NCBI GenBank assembly: GCA_048013815.1
Contig: CM106586.1
Location: forward strand, 6,324,001-6,388,000
DNA: 64,000 nucleotides
Direction: 5' to 3'
DNA from: Setoptus koraiensis
Taxonomy: Eukaryota > Arthropoda
The notes beneath the pieces are model-generated. The model saw only the letters and a program-made list of their open reading frames with translations, was not told where the DNA came from and searched no databases. Both the position numbers and the translations under genes were made by a program. Position 1 is the first letter of the stretch. The number at the start of each line of letters is the position of its first letter. Shown one piece after another: positions 46,685 through 59,915 of the stretch.

Positions 46685-49600
46685 ATGCCCAATTATATTC
46701 AGCTAATTCTATTTGAGTTAGGCTGCCTCATACACAGAAATGCGGGTAAAATATTGTTTCGTTCCACTCTTATTATGATAACACTTTGTATAGCTTTGAA
46801 ATCGGTTAAAATTGAAACAAATCTAGATAAATTATGGATTGATAACGATGGTAGAGTTGGAAAAGAATTGGCTTACATTGAACAAAAGATAGGCTCCAAT
46901 TCCGGAACATCAAGTCAAGTTGTTATACAAACACCCAAGCAAGGGGAGGACGTTCTCAATGTCAACTCGTTTGTTATACATTTAACAGCTATGCAATTGG
47001 CTACACAAGTGGCCGTTGATATGTTTGGCAGAACATGGAATCTCAAAGACATCTGCTACTCGCCTAGTGTTCCAACATTTGATGGTGGTGGATTCATTGA
47101 TCAAATATTGGAAAAAATCATACCATGTGCCATAAAAACACCATTAGATTGCTTTTGGGAAGGCTCAAAACTATTAGGACCATACAATCCTGTGATGATA
47201 CCCCAACTCGGTTATGTAAAGTGGACAAGCTTAAATCCAAATGCACTTGTTGATACAATGAGACAAGCACAATTACACAACTCATTTGATTATAAGAATT
47301 TATTAGATTGGATGAAAAGATCAGGCGTCCACACGGCCTATCAAAACAAACCATGCCTGGTACCCTCAGATCCTAACTGTCCCATAACGGCACCAAATAA
47401 AAATACTGGCCAATCGCCCGATATTGGAGCAGAATTGACAAATGGTTGCTATGGTTTTGCTCAGCATCAAATGTATTGGCACGAAAGTGAGATTGTTGGT
47501 GGTGTTAAGAAAAACAAAACCGGTTTTATAACAAAAGCCGACGCGCTACAATCCACTATACAGCTTATGGCTGATCAGGAGATGTTTGAATATTGGAAAG
47601 GCAATTACATAGTCACTAATTTAGATTGGTCAGTTGAAAAGGCTAAGCTTGTGCTGGAGGCTTGGCAGAGAAATTTTAGCGAAAAATTAAATGAATTTAC
47701 AATGCAATCACTGGAAACAGAACCATTTGATGTGTACGCCATGACTTCAACATCAATCGATAAATTAATGGATAATTTCTCATCCATAGATTACCCCAAA
47801 CTCATTGGAGGATGTTTAGTGATATTTTTATATACATGCATATTTTGTCCCATCATGTGCCTTTCAAAATCTACAAGTAATGACATCAATGAAACAGTAG
47901 AACAACCAAGATCTTCACCAACAACAAAGAACGACATCAATCAAGATAGCTCGAACACATTCAACAAGTGGACTATCTACGAGAGAATAGCTACTATCGT
48001 TATGGCTTCTTTAGGACTAATCTACATTGGACTAACCCTGGCAGCATCTCTTGGATTTTGTGTACTTTTGGGACTATCATTTAATGCTGCCACCAGCCAG
48101 CTGCTGCCTTTCTTGGCTTTTTGTTTAGGATATCATGATCTTATGATTCTGTTTCAAGTTTTATCAAGAAGTACCCAGCAAGACATACACATAGACTCGT
48201 TGACAGGAGAGTGTTTAAGTGAGATGGGCCCTGGCATCATGATATCATCCATATCGTGTATCGCATCTTTTCTAGCTGCTTACATAATACCTGTGCCGGC
48301 TCTGAGAACACTTTCTCTTCAAGCTATTATATTCCTCATCTTCAATTTGATCTCTATAATGGTTATAATACCATCGATTTTCGACCTGATCTTACGTGCC
48401 AACTCCTCAAATGATACAAAATTGCAGATAAAAATAGACAAAGACAGTCAAATACTGTCCAGAATCAAGCACGATTTGATGAATGTACAGTCCGACTCTA
48501 ACAACATCACTTCTGATCAGCCATGCTTTGATTTTTCAGCTAAAATTAATTCTAATGGTGTGAGTACCACTGTCAAATGGTCTTCAAATAACTCATCAAG
48601 CAATAATGCAAGACGAAGCCATCAAGAATCCAATCATGAAGTTAGATATAACAGAAGAGTAAATATTCCAGAAAGTATAGACAAGCAACGAAATCCCTAT
48701 ACATTAGCATTACCGGATGTTGCACTTCCACAAAGATTCGCTCATAAAACTGATGAAGTAGAAGATGACAATCTCAATCAACCCCGAACAACATCCATTT
48801 CTCCATTAAATCTTAGTGTTTGTGATATTAGAGTTCCATCCGATAATTATAAGTCATCATGCACTGATGGTATGATAAGAGCGTTTGGCAAACTATTGGC
48901 TAGCAATGCCAAGATTCGTTTCCTGTTTATACTATTTGCTGCGACACTGTTCCTATTTATGGCAACAGGGATACCGGATTTAGAAAACAACTTGGAATTC
49001 TCTGACATGGTACCCAAGGATACGTCAGAGTATAAGCATATGACACTAAGGAGAAAATATTTTCCAATTTTCAACGCATTCGCCGTTACCAAAGATAATT
49101 TTGACTATCCTGCATCACAGAGGTTGTTGCATGAGTACTATAATGCTTTGAACAAGATAGATGGTATCGATAAAGATCATCGCGCGGTCTCGCCCAATTT
49201 TTGGTTGGTTCTATTCAGAGATTGGCTTTTAGATTTGCAAAAATCTTTCGATTATGACCGAAACATTTCAGCCATAAGTATTGATGGATGGACATCAGAG
49301 GCCAGTGATAGTTCAATTTTAGCCTATAAACTAATTGTTCAGACCGGTGACATAGCCAACCCTATTGACAAAAATCTGGTAAGTAAAAGATCACTGGACA
49401 GCTCGATTCCTATGCGATTTAATTTTGAATGATTCATACTAATGCTTTTATTTCGGTAATCATTTTATAGTTTAACAAAGCCAGGCTCGTTGACAGCGAT
49501 GGAATAATAAATCCCAAGGCGTTCTATAATTACATGACTGCATGGGTATCAAATGATGCATTCACTTACTCACTATCAGAAGCGAACTTTAGACCTGAGC

Positions 49601-50712
49601 CTGATCAACCTGAACCTTGGATCCATGATCCCAAAGATGTAGAGCTCAAGATACCTAAATCGAAGCCTTTAGTCTACGCCCAGAGTCCATATATCATAAA
49701 GATGCAAAGTACAAGTGATATTTTGAAAACGATTACGGACATACGAAAGATTTGCAACAAATTTGAACAACGTAGATTACCGAACTTTCCAAGTGGAATT
49801 CCATTTGCATTTTGGGAGCAGTTTTTTCAACTCAATTTCCACTTGGTTACTTCACTTTTGGTGACTCTGACTTCAATATTTATGATTGTAATCGTAGTGA
49901 CCTTGAATACCAGAGTCTCGTCTTTGGTCTTACTGGTGTCTCTGATCAATGTTACAGAGTTATACGGCATGATGGGTCTCGCTGCCATCTCTTTCAATGC
50001 GATTCAAGCCGCTGCTTTGACAATAGTCACTGGAATGAGCGTATCGTACTCGATCCACATTGTTACAGTAAGTATGGAGAAAAACTTCTGCGAACTTTTA
50101 ACTCAGTCTTCTTATTTCGATTCATGCTAATTAGACTCATTCCATTTCGTTTTAGACATTTATGATTGCCGAAGGTACAAGGGAACAACGTACAATAGAC
50201 ACCGTATCACGAACTTATGGACCGATTCTACGTAGTTGGATATGCGCGTCGCTCGGTGCATTTGTTATGATGCTCTCGCAATTCGACTATATATTCAAGT
50301 AAGTTATTTTCTGTGATTATGTTCTCAGATACTTACCCTAATATTAAGAACTACAGATTAACTAATATTGATGTATCTCTTCGCTCATATAAATACCCAT
50401 AGGTTCACACTAATTATACAAGGTTCGGTGGTTTTAAACGCAATCAACTCGTTGATTATAATTCCAGTTATATTGGCCTCGTTCGGCCCGAAAACTGTTC
50501 CGAATTGCAGTCATGAGACTGCAAGAGGAGCATCTATTACGGCTGAGATGAGGTACAAATTGAGAAATATGCCAACAAAACACTTTAAACGACGATCGTA
50601 TCCAAGGGTACAGTCGGAAATATCTTTATCAACGATCTCAGAAGAACCTAATCCTCATCAATCCCAGGCCAATGAAACGCATTTAAATACTATTACTATT
50701 AGATGTTATTAG
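46685..50712 (+). CDS. ptc: Patched, Hedgehog receptor
   Basis: Patched is the 12-span Hedgehog receptor that represses Smoothened. Exons: 46685-49378, 49471-50067, 50156-50298, 50403-50712 (GT-AG introns of 92, 88 and 104 bp); 1247 residues, close to Drosophila Ptc. Membrane segment 1 lies near residue 25. The first ectodomain keeps P-L-D-C-F-W-E-G, P-C-L-x-P-x-x-P-x-C-P and A-P-N-K-N. The sterol-sensing domain spans about 370-570, the second ectodomain about 765-1000 (A-Y-K-L-I-V-Q-T-G, F-W-E-Q), and the last segments reach residue 1160. The C-tail keeps S-L-S-T-I-S-E-E-P, similar to S-L-T-T-I-T-E-E-P in the fly. Odd points: the segment-4 motif reads G-Y-H-D (His484-Asp485) where Ptc proteins have G-V-D-D or G-V-D-H, and position 1090 in segment 10 is Ser where vertebrates have Glu. 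A stop ten codons upstream supports the start. Confidence 0.96.
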
Positions 50713-52135
50713 AATTTGTTATTTTTATTTATTTATTTTAAAGTTAGATTTACAATTAGAACAAGAGAAACTAAAATGTATAGTTGAACTGACGCTCACT
50801 ATGTAACTAATAGTATTTATTAGAAAAGATCTCGTTGTATATATTTGATGAAAGTGTTTTATTAGTCATTGATTGACAAATTTAATTAATATTGAGATCA
50901 TTAATCAACTTTTCTATTTTTTTTCTTTTCTCAGCCTAACATGTTTCAGTGTATCTTTGTAATTTAATTGGGCTGGATAATTGATAAAGAACGGCGATCT
51001 TCAGTTAGAGAGGCTGTTAATTATTAGTCATGAGTCATGAGTCATGATCGGATATAACTAGGCAGTTTCTGATGTAACATGATAATGTGCTGCATTCGTT
51101 GGTAATGAAATCAATGAATGCACATGTTTATTTATATGGTTTCTTCAGTGTGATGGTATAAATGAGTTCGGTGAGTACACTCACCATTGCACAAGTAGTG
51201 CACACGAAGAAAAGAAAGATATGGCGCCAAATATATTTGAATTTTACTTTCAGTTTTTTTCGTGAAAGACTACGCATGCGTCATCGAAATGGAATCTGGT
51301 ATATGAAGGGCGTGTCGAGTGATGGACCAAAACGCGCACGAATGCGAATGGAGATTCAATGGAATTCATTTCTAAGGACCGTGAGTGCAGTGTGAATGTG
51401 CGGCGTACATGAGCACAACGAGTCGATTCAATGTGTGTGCTTGAGTGTGTCTGTTTATTGTTCAATGGTGCAGCGGCAGTATAGCGCATTTCGTTGCGTT
51501 AGCAGAACAAGCGCGGACACACAAATTCGTCTAGAGGACCAAGTCTCCCGGCTAAAAATCATCGTGTTCTGCACATGAGCACAGAACGTAGATTTGCACC
51601 GCTTGTGCAAATGGCGCCAAATGGGCGTCCGTGTATTGTGTGGAGCACAGTGTGCGGGCAGCCAATACAACACGATTAATGCACCCTGTGCCCAAGTAAG
51701 AACTGTGCCGGCATAGGCCTCATTGTGCTTTCGAACGAATGCATCGGTAAAGGCGGCTTAGGATAAACAGTAGAAAGTGGCAGATTTGCTTGTCGCACCC
51801 TACACACTATATATACTATAGGGACGCTTGTATTCTAGCTTGTGCTGTGCAGTGTTCGTTGCTCAGGATGGGATTTTTCGCACAAGATGTCTATCGCATC
51901 GGCTAAAGTGTGTTTCAGCGTATTCGTCTTTGCCTACTGTTTAAGATACGTACCTTTCACAATGCTTTTTCGGAGCAAAGCTTTCGAAAAGCAGCATTCA
52001 AAAGCGTATATTTGAAAATAAATTAATAATAATATTAAGCGATATTGAGATTAACAAAAAAGGACTATAAATATTTAATAATCATTTGTCCGATCAAGAA
52101 GCCTCTGAACACATTATTACATTATTATTAACATT
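50713..52135. other. Intergenic space between patched and KAT8
   Basis: A TTTA-rich stretch directly follows the patched stop. Three tandem copies of TCATGAG lie at about 51,028-51,047. No coding signal was found; the open frames at 51.2-51.7 kb have none. Part of it is expected to be the 3' UTR of patched and the leader of KAT8. Confidence 0.5.
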
Positions 52136-53404
52136 ATGGAGGTTGGAGCACGATATGTCGTTATGAGAATAGATGGCACGTGGCACGAGGCAGAAATTCT
52201 TGAGATCAGAGACCAGCCACGAAATCCTCCCCATTTAAAAACAGAATATTATGTCCACTATGATGGATTAAATAGGCGCTTAGACGAATGGGTTACAATA
52301 GATAGATTTGATTTAACGAGGCAGCCACGCATAACTAATGGCGAAAGCTCCGGAGAGTGTACACCCACAACAGATTGCGGAGAAAGTAGAAAATTAACTA
52401 GAAACCTTAAAAGAAAACATGACGAAATTAATCATGTGCAAAAATCTTTCGCCGAAATGGACCCACAAACGGCCGCTTTAGAACGTGAACATGAGGCTAT
52501 CACAAAGGTTAAATATGTCGATAAAATACAATTTGGCAAATATGAAATTGATGCCTGGTATTTCTCACCTTATCCAGACGAATATGGTAAACAACCTAAA
52601 TTATGGATATGTGAATATTGTTTAAAATATATGCGTCTAGAAAAATCATACAGACATCACATGGCCATGTGCAGCTGGTCTGGCCCGCCAGGAACAGAGA
52701 TATATCGCAAAGATTCTATTAGCGTCCATGAAGTTGATGGCAGAGACCATAAGATCTATTGTCAAAATTTATGCCTATTAGCTAAACTATTCCTCGATCA
52801 CAAAACACTCTTCTTTGACGTAGAGCCATTCTTATTTTATATATTATGCCAAGTGGACAAACAAGGCTCACATATTGTAGGATATTTTTCGAAAGAAAAA
52901 GAATCATTAGACGGAAACAATCTTGCTTGTATACTAACATTACCCCCTTACCAGCGAAAAGGCTATGGCAAGTTTTTAATAGCTTTCAGTTATGAGCTAT
53001 CTAAAATGGATCAAGTGATTGGATCGCCAGAGAAACCCTTGTCGGATTTGGGAAAACTAAGCTACAGAAGTTATTGGTCTTGGGTTCTGCTGGAGGTTCT
53101 TAAAGAATTCAGTCAGGTGCGCTCATTGCAACAGCTTTCAATCAGAGATCTTAGTAATATGACTTGCATAACGCAGGGCGATATTATATCTACATTGCAA
53201 TCCCTCAGCATTATTAAATATTGGAAAGGTCAACATGCCATCTGTGTGACGCCCAAAGTTATAGAGGAACACCTAAAATGTGCTCAGTTTGAGAGACCTA
53301 AAATCATGGTAGATCACACATTAATTAAATGGACGCCCCATAGGAAGGTCTACAAAAATGGGAATGGCACTGGCAACGGAAATGGTTATGGTAAAAAATG
53401 TTGA
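52136..53404 (+). CDS. KAT8: Histone acetyltransferase KAT8/MOF (MYST family)
   Basis: MOF acetylates histone H4 lysine 16 in the MSL and NSL complexes. One exon, 422 residues (human 458). An N-terminal chromo-barrel at about 8-60 ([14 protein letters not shown]) is followed by the hallmark [12 protein letters not shown]. The C2HC zinc finger (C-E-Y-C...H-H-M-A-M-C) and the MYST catalytic domain are complete: catalytic-site Cys in A-C-I-L-T-L, acetyl-CoA loop Q-R-K-G-Y-G-K at 273-279, and general-base Glu299 in [10 protein letters not shown]. The autoacetylated lysine region ([13 protein letters not shown]) is present. The C-terminus ends in a Gly/Asn-rich tail. The stop is only 4 bp from the stop of the convergent neighbour. 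Confidence 0.98.
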   Translation: MEVGARYVVMRIDGTWHEAEILEIRDQPRNPPHLKTEYYVHYDGLNRRLDEWVTIDRFDLTRQPRITNGESSGECTPTTDCGESRKLTRNLKRKHDEINHVQKSFAEMDPQTAALEREHEAITKVKYVDKIQFGKYEIDAWYFSPYPDEYGKQPKLWICEYCLKYMRLEKSYRHHMAMCSWSGPPGTEIYRKDSISVHEVDGRDHKIYCQNLCLLAKLFLDHKTLFFDVEPFLFYILCQVDKQGSHIVGYFSKEKESLDGNNLACILTLPPYQRKGYGKFLIAFSYELSKMDQVIGSPEKPLSDLGKLSYRSYWSWVLLEVLKEFSQVRSLQQLSIRDLSNMTCITQGDIISTLQSLSIIKYWKGQHAICVTPKVIEEHLKCAQFERPKIMVDHTLIKWTPHRKVYKNGNGTGNGNGYGKKC

Positions 53405-53408
53405 AAAG

Positions 53409-54649
53409 CTAGCGATCATGCACGAAGCCTTCATTGTCATACTCCAGGTCAGGTTGCTGCTTTTTGCCTTCGGCAACAATTTCGTCTTCATGATCGATGG
53501 GCTCATCCCCATTGAATCGGGTCTCATCAACTTCGTTTACATTTTCTGTGATCTCTGACAATTTGGGCATGGTAGAAGACAATCTATCGCATCTTATTTG
53601 AGGACTATTACTTGGATAAGTCTCTTGTGCCGTACCCATTGACACTAGTGGAATACTATCAGATCTAATATGACTAGTTGGTGTAACTTGAGCTTGATAC
53701 TGTTTAGATATACTTCCAAATTCATACGAGGAAGTTCTTCTTGGGTTGATGAACGTCTCGTCATGTGATGGATGATATGTAGAATTTTGAGATGCCATTC
53801 CCTCGCTACTATCATCATCTTCTGTTTTTATGAGACCTCTCTGTTGATAGAGTATTAACATTATAGCCACAATGGCTGAGAGGACAACACATATACTAGT
53901 AAGAACAGCCACAAGAATAGTCTGCCAAGTAATTTGATTACAATCCTTGATGGTCAAAGTGAATTGTATCGCGTTGACCGCCAAACGCCTATCTCTGGCT
54001 GTTCCTGATTCAATTGTTTTGATGACTTGTAATTTCAAACTAGTCTCCGATTGCTTTAAGCTGGCAAACAATTTGATTTCGTTATCCTTGGTTATATTGA
54101 AACTTTCAGCAAACTCGCCTAATAACATAACCGTCGATATCGAAGTAAATCAAGAAGGGTATTACAATAATATTAGAAGCTTAAAGTTGAGGCTATTGTC
54201 CCGGACGATATTTAGTTAAAATGAGGAAAACAAGCAACAGTCAGCGCTAAACCAAAGAATGAAGTTGTTCTTGTTAGCAAAAAAGAGGAATAGCTGTTCA
54301 ATCATCTAATCTCAGTCCAGACCTGACCGCCCTGAATTTTCATCATGAATGTCTCAAATTTTGACTACGAGTATATACCTTGCAAGCAGAAAAATATACC
54401 ATTGTCAAGAGGTGTTGGAGTGACTTTGATCGCGTAAATTGAAATAGGAACTGTTTCGTAGTCGCATACATCTCTCTTCTCCATGAAAATGGGTAGCTCC
54501 GGGCTTATGAAATCTGTCTCGTGACACAATGTGGAGGATGGGTTTTCCGATGCTATAACGCTGGCTATGTATAATAAGTTTGTGCAGGAAAGCAATACAA
54601 ATATATAGTTCCGTCGCAGAGTAGCTCTAGGCGTTAATATTAGAGACAT
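53409..54649 (-). CDS. Single-pass membrane protein with one divergent cadherin-like repeat
   Basis: Exons 54649-54379 and 54118-53409 join across a 260-bp intron (G|GTATAT...TTATTAG) into 326 residues. The start at 54649 was chosen because a signal-peptide-like segment follows (Y-I-F-V-L-L-S-C-T-N-L-L-Y-I-A). The ectodomain of about 150 residues reads like one cadherin repeat: V-P-I-S-I-Y-A-I-K-V-T...I-F-F-C-L-Q-G-E-F-A-E-S-F-N-I-T...L-K-L-Q-V-I-K. The calcium-binding D-x-D and D-R-E motifs are not evident. One membrane segment (I-L-V-A-V-L-T-S-I-C-V-V-L-S-A-I-V-A) precedes a Ser-rich, acidic cytoplasmic tail of about 140 residues. The splice junction restores the cadherin-type L-x-G-x-F, which supports the model. 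The exact family is unknown; a longer N-terminus in the same frame is possible. Confidence 0.65.
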
Positions 54650-56679
54650 AATTACCAAATTACCAGTTTTTTGTGGGTTACTCTGTATTCTCTTTAGTAA
54701 CATTTCGGCAGATGTGACGTTTTCTTGGTGTAGCATAGCTCTCTTGCAGCTGGAAAGGGGGGTAGGGGCCGAGTCATCATCATTTTTCACAAGCAAAAAA
54801 TATCTCGCCCTGATCGCTGCAATAGAACAAATAGTGGGGAAAGATTTGTTTTTATCTCTTGCGCGCAACTGAGCGCGTAACTCAAAGTTATCGACTTTCA
54901 TATGGTCAACAACTTGTGTGCGCATGCGGGGAAAAAATAGATTTGTCCCTTGACGTGATTTATAGCGATTGTGTAGAGCAAGCACATAGACATAGCATAC
55001 AACGGGGGCCGCGTCACTCGTATAATCTACAGCATTATATTCGGGTGTTGTGTTTCTAAAATGCCAGATTGCCCCCGCTAATCAGTACTAATACTATTGA
55101 GTATGTTATGCTAACAAGTGGAGTGTATAGTCCATCTTCAACCTCAGCCCAATCATCTATCACAATACACATTTATTGCTATATTGATACTATTACCACA
55201 CTAGACTATCAATATTATTATTATTACTATTATTATTATTATTATTGTTACATTAATTACATACTATTAATAAATACTATGTTGTGTATATAAATTTATA
55301 TAGAGAGAGTATTAAAATCTTATATCAACTTTCAATTTATCTCATGACGATCTACACACATACACACATGTTTACTCATCATTTGCAGAGACTCCGGCAT
55401 TTTTATCTCATTCTAAGCTCTCATATCTATTTATCTGTTTGGATGACAACCATTGAAATATAGTCAACAATTATCAGACCATAGCTTTATACTGATATGG
55501 ATCACAATCACCACCACAATCTGTGTTGCAGCAGCAAAATAACTTAGCGACTATAATATTACGTGGTGCTTTATAAACATTCATATCTATGTATATTCAT
55601 CTTGGATTGCCACATGAGCCACCCCATATTATTATTACTATTTATTAAATTTGTCATTTGCACAATAATCATAATGATTTAGATGAATCTCATCATCATG
55701 ATTATCAGCTCAGACTATTACTACTATAACTATTACGCTCGCCAGCCAATCACACACAGCTACTATTAGACACATTGTCAGACCAATGATCGGCCAAGTC
55801 TTCGTCTGACTAGTATACATTGATATATTTATATGGACTAACACTATTACAACCATATAATTGTTGTCTGCTTCTAATTTATATCATACTGACAAGCACA
55901 CATATAGGCAGACTCTATCATATTTACTAATAATACTCAAGCTTCTAACAACACATTTTCCCTCTCCTCCCTGTAGAGAATTTATGGTGGTGGTTTGAAG
56001 CTATCTAACATAATGATGATACCGTCACTAGTAATTTTTCGTTGAAAAGTAGTGCTAGATTTGTTTCAACTGAGTATCATAACTTTACATGATTTAGGGT
56101 TGGAACTGACAAGCCTACTTCTTATCGATTAAAAAGTAACATTAGAATGTGCACTATACAAAAATTTGTTGTTATCATCATATAGAGCTATAAGCATAGC
56201 TGATTGTACCTCCCAACAAGCATATTCTCACTTCAGACACATCAAAAAGAGACGCCTAAGGTCGCAACCAAATTCGTAGACCAGACAGTTGGAATGATTT
56301 CTATAATATAACAGTCAAATTATATATATATAAGTTTATTACAATTGTGTGCTTGTCAAAGACAATTCACAACTGGTTACATCAACTTTTTCAAGATATG
56401 ATAAAGTTCACACATGAAAAAATATTTTATTTTAATTTTTCAACAAGTACCTAATAGTGTGGCATAATACCAAATAAGAAATAAGATGGAATCTTCTCTA
56501 TGCATATACAAGGGAAAAGTGAGTAAAATAGTAGATTATCACTACTGTTACAGAAACATCACTTCTATATATGTTGAGTAGCAAACACTTACACACGACA
56601 ACATCCGTTTTTCTTTTGCAAACAACTCATAAATGTAATAACAAAGATTCAAGAAGCATTCAATCTCGTACAATTCGGT
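54650..56679. other. Intergenic, AT-rich
   Basis: An ATT/TAT microsatellite lies at about 55,212-55,247. The frame from 54,650 to 54,985 continues upstream of the cadherin-like gene's start but lacks coding signals. Nothing else was recognised before the zinc-finger gene. Confidence 0.5.
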
Positions 56680-58921
56680 ATGAATACTGAGTACAGGTTG
56701 AAGGCTATACAATATTGGAATGCCGTCTCTGAGCATCTTCAAAATCTTGTCAATCCTAGCCCAAATGTTTTCAATGCATTAAACTCTGATGATGGAAACG
56801 GCCACTCAGAAAACAGCAACGAACAACATTCTGCGATGAATTCTAATCAATCACAAGTTGCTCTGTCTCAGTTGGGTTCACAGGTCTACAATATTGTATC
56901 CAACAATATAACTATGGCTCGTAACTCTAATGATCTATTCTTCAATGAATATTTGACTAGTGAAAATACAGACTGTACGGGCAATAAGCTTGCCTCCTCT
57001 TCCGATGGGCAATCTATGTCGAAGAAAGAAAATTCTGTCGATAATATCAATCACGGAGACTCTGTTTCGCCCGATAGTGCCAATGATGAAAACTTGATGC
57101 ATATCGTGGAGCAAACTATAGAAGATCAAGCTATTAAGGATTCAACAAATGATAGTGCAACAACTATGACGACATTTACTTCAAATCCTTTGATCTCTGT
57201 GTCGCAATCTAATCAAGCCTCAACTAAAACACAGACAATGATAGTGTCAACAGATAACAATAACTTGGCTAACAATTTGAATTCAACGTCAAGTTCATTG
57301 ACTGATGCTTACATGATTGAGAACTCCACGATCTTGCCTTCCAATATTACTATGGACTCCAATGGTATCTTGATTGGTACTTCGAGTAGCTCACCCGTTT
57401 CTAGTCCATCGAATGAGGTTCAAAGAATAGAACCGATATCTACTGCTCAACCTTTGGGTACGGATAACATCAATTCCTTAGCCAATCATTCTCTGATAAG
57501 TGTTGATGCTACCCGAACATTTCTATCAAGCGGTAACAATCATATGGTTACTGAAATGTCTGACTCATCAACTTTACATGCTCGAGCCATTAGAGCTCAT
57601 CCTCCACTCGTTCCACCAATGATTAATAACTCTATGCAGAATCAAGCTGTTGTATTAAGTCATGCCAGTCCCGTGCAAACTTATCAGCCTGGTGCCTTAC
57701 ATCATCAACTCCAGCCTTTGAATGGTTACGACCATCATATTGCAGTCCAACATAGTCGTCCTTTACAGCAACATCAAATGATAAATTATGAGATGGTTGG
57801 CCTGAATCCAGAATACAACTATATCCAAACTTTTTCTTGTGATATCTGCGGCAAACAATTGGACAGTTCCGAAGATCTCGCGATGCATAAAGCATTACAC
57901 AGTCCCGAAGATAACAATCTTGATACGAGTTGTCGCGTTAGAAATACACTAGATGGCGGGGTTACAGATATTTCGAATGGCTTGGCTCTAACTGCTAACT
58001 TTTCCACCAATGCCCAGAATCAGCATACTTGTGATATTTGTGGAAAATCGGGATTTTCAACCAAAGGAAATCTTAAGAGACATCTTAGGGCTCATTCAGG
58101 AGAAAAACCTTTCAAGTGTGAATACTGCGACTCGAGATTTACAGAGAAGAAAAGTTTGAAGATACATTTGCGTAGACACACGGGTGAGAAACCCTACAAG
58201 TGTGACATATGCGGGAAACTGTTTTCACAGACAGGTGTCTTACAATCGCATATGGCATTGCATCTCAATGAGCGTAAATTCGGATGCAATCTATGTGGAA
58301 AGGCCTTCCGACAAAAGTCTCAGCTTAAGTTACATATTATGCGACACGAAGGTGTGAAGAGACTTGAATGCTCAACTTGCTCAGCCAAATTCCTCACAAA
58401 AGGTGGGTACTATTTGCTGTTCAGATGTATCATCAATATGCAGCGATTATCCAACATCATCAGTATCTAACTCGTGCTACATTCTGTATTCAGGTGACCT
58501 GGAGAGACATTACAGGATCCACACTGGGGAGCGGCCATACGAATGTAAGATATGCAAGAAAACGTTCACTCGGCAACAATCGTTGAATGAGCATCTCAAT
58601 AGGCATTATGGGTATGTATGCTTTAGACTAATTTTTACCTTCAACTTCACTCGGTAGTAGAATTGGAATTCACCCATATTGTATCTAATCCCATCCAGGA
58701 CTAAGCCATATTCTTGTCCATCCTGTGACAAGACATTTTCTGAAATGAGCGCTTGCTATAAAGTAAGTACCTTAGATGTTATTTGTATATTTAAACTATC
58801 ATGATTATATCATAATGTACGATGTTTGCTACATACTGTTAACTCTACTCTGATCATTTATTTATTAAAATTACAACTCTAGCACGCAAAGATACACAAG
58901 AAACAGGAAACAAACCAGTGA
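56680..58921 (+). CDS. C2H2 zinc-finger protein with eight fingers
   Basis: Probable sequence-specific DNA-binding factor. Exons: 56680-58402, 58494-58611, 58699-58762, 58883-58921 (introns 91, 87 and 120 bp), 647 residues. The N-terminal 380 residues are Ser/Asn/Thr-rich and without a recognised domain such as a BTB or ZAD. Then one isolated finger ([10 protein letters not shown]) at about 384, a spacer, and seven consecutive fingers from about 448 to the end. Linkers of the T-G-E-K-P type occur three times (S-G-E-K-P-F, T-G-E-K-P-Y, T-G-E-R-P-Y). The last three introns fall inside or between fingers 6-8, and each junction restores a correct C-x2-C...H-x3-H pattern. The exon-1 frame alone would stop 22 codons after the donor. 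I cannot assign an orthologue. Confidence 0.88.
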
Positions 58922-59915
58922 TTACACTATGGATGATAACTTAATGGATGTTTCTGCCTTTCATACGCTGCTAAATTATCCCATAAACTCGATCGTAAGA
59001 GCATAGTCAATTACTTGGAGTTCTTTAGGTTTCATGTGATAGCTATCGGGATAGCCTAAACCGGACCTCATCGGATAGGCGAGGACTATAAATTCGGTCA
59101 CTTAAGTAACTAAAATAAACACGAAAATGGTTTTTTAAAAATGATACGATAACATAACCCACTTGCGAGTTATATATTTATATATATACGCATGCATTAT
59201 ATATGTCAATGCTAACCCTATAGCCTTGATTTTCAAACGATCAATAATAGGCAATAGCTCACATGAAGAATTGGAGGATCGCAAAAAGAAGCAAAATTGA
59301 AATACATGATCTAATTATAAAAGTTAGGCTTATAATCCCAGCTACGAATCATTACAATTTATTCTTCCATGATTGCTCCTGTATACAATGTCAAAGACAA
59401 AAAGCTTCACACATCAAGAGTGAGGTGGCGCATATCTATTATCAATCTCGTTGCAAAGAAGGTTTGCTATAACTTACTGGTTATTTATATGGGTATTTAT
59501 GACTATATAGATAAGTATCCGCCCTGTCGTTTGATCAGTATCAATGATATCCATGCCAATTTGTATCGAAAATGATTGAATCGAGAACATGAACCTTACT
59601 TCACATAACGTATCATGGTGATATCCATGTTAACTGTAAAAAAGTAACATGACTATTGCATATGTCATTTTTCATCTGCTCCAAATCAGGTCTCGCGCTA
59701 CCCTTACTACCTCAAGACAAGATCTAAGTCATATGTGTTGAGACATAGGATTGTTAAATTGATAACTTCCAGGTCAGTAATTTCAGTGAATCTTTGTGAA
59801 ATGGTCGGTTTGGTTCAATTATGCAATCACATACGATTCAAAGTTGAAAGTTAGAAAGTGACCAACTACCAACACCAAATCGGATGACACCACCGACGAC
59901 AATGACCTCTCTAGT
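58922..59915. other. Intergenic, AT-rich
   Basis: No coding signal. Short frames at 59.26-59.58 kb lack splice and domain support. It probably includes the 3' UTR of the zinc-finger gene. Confidence 0.5.
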
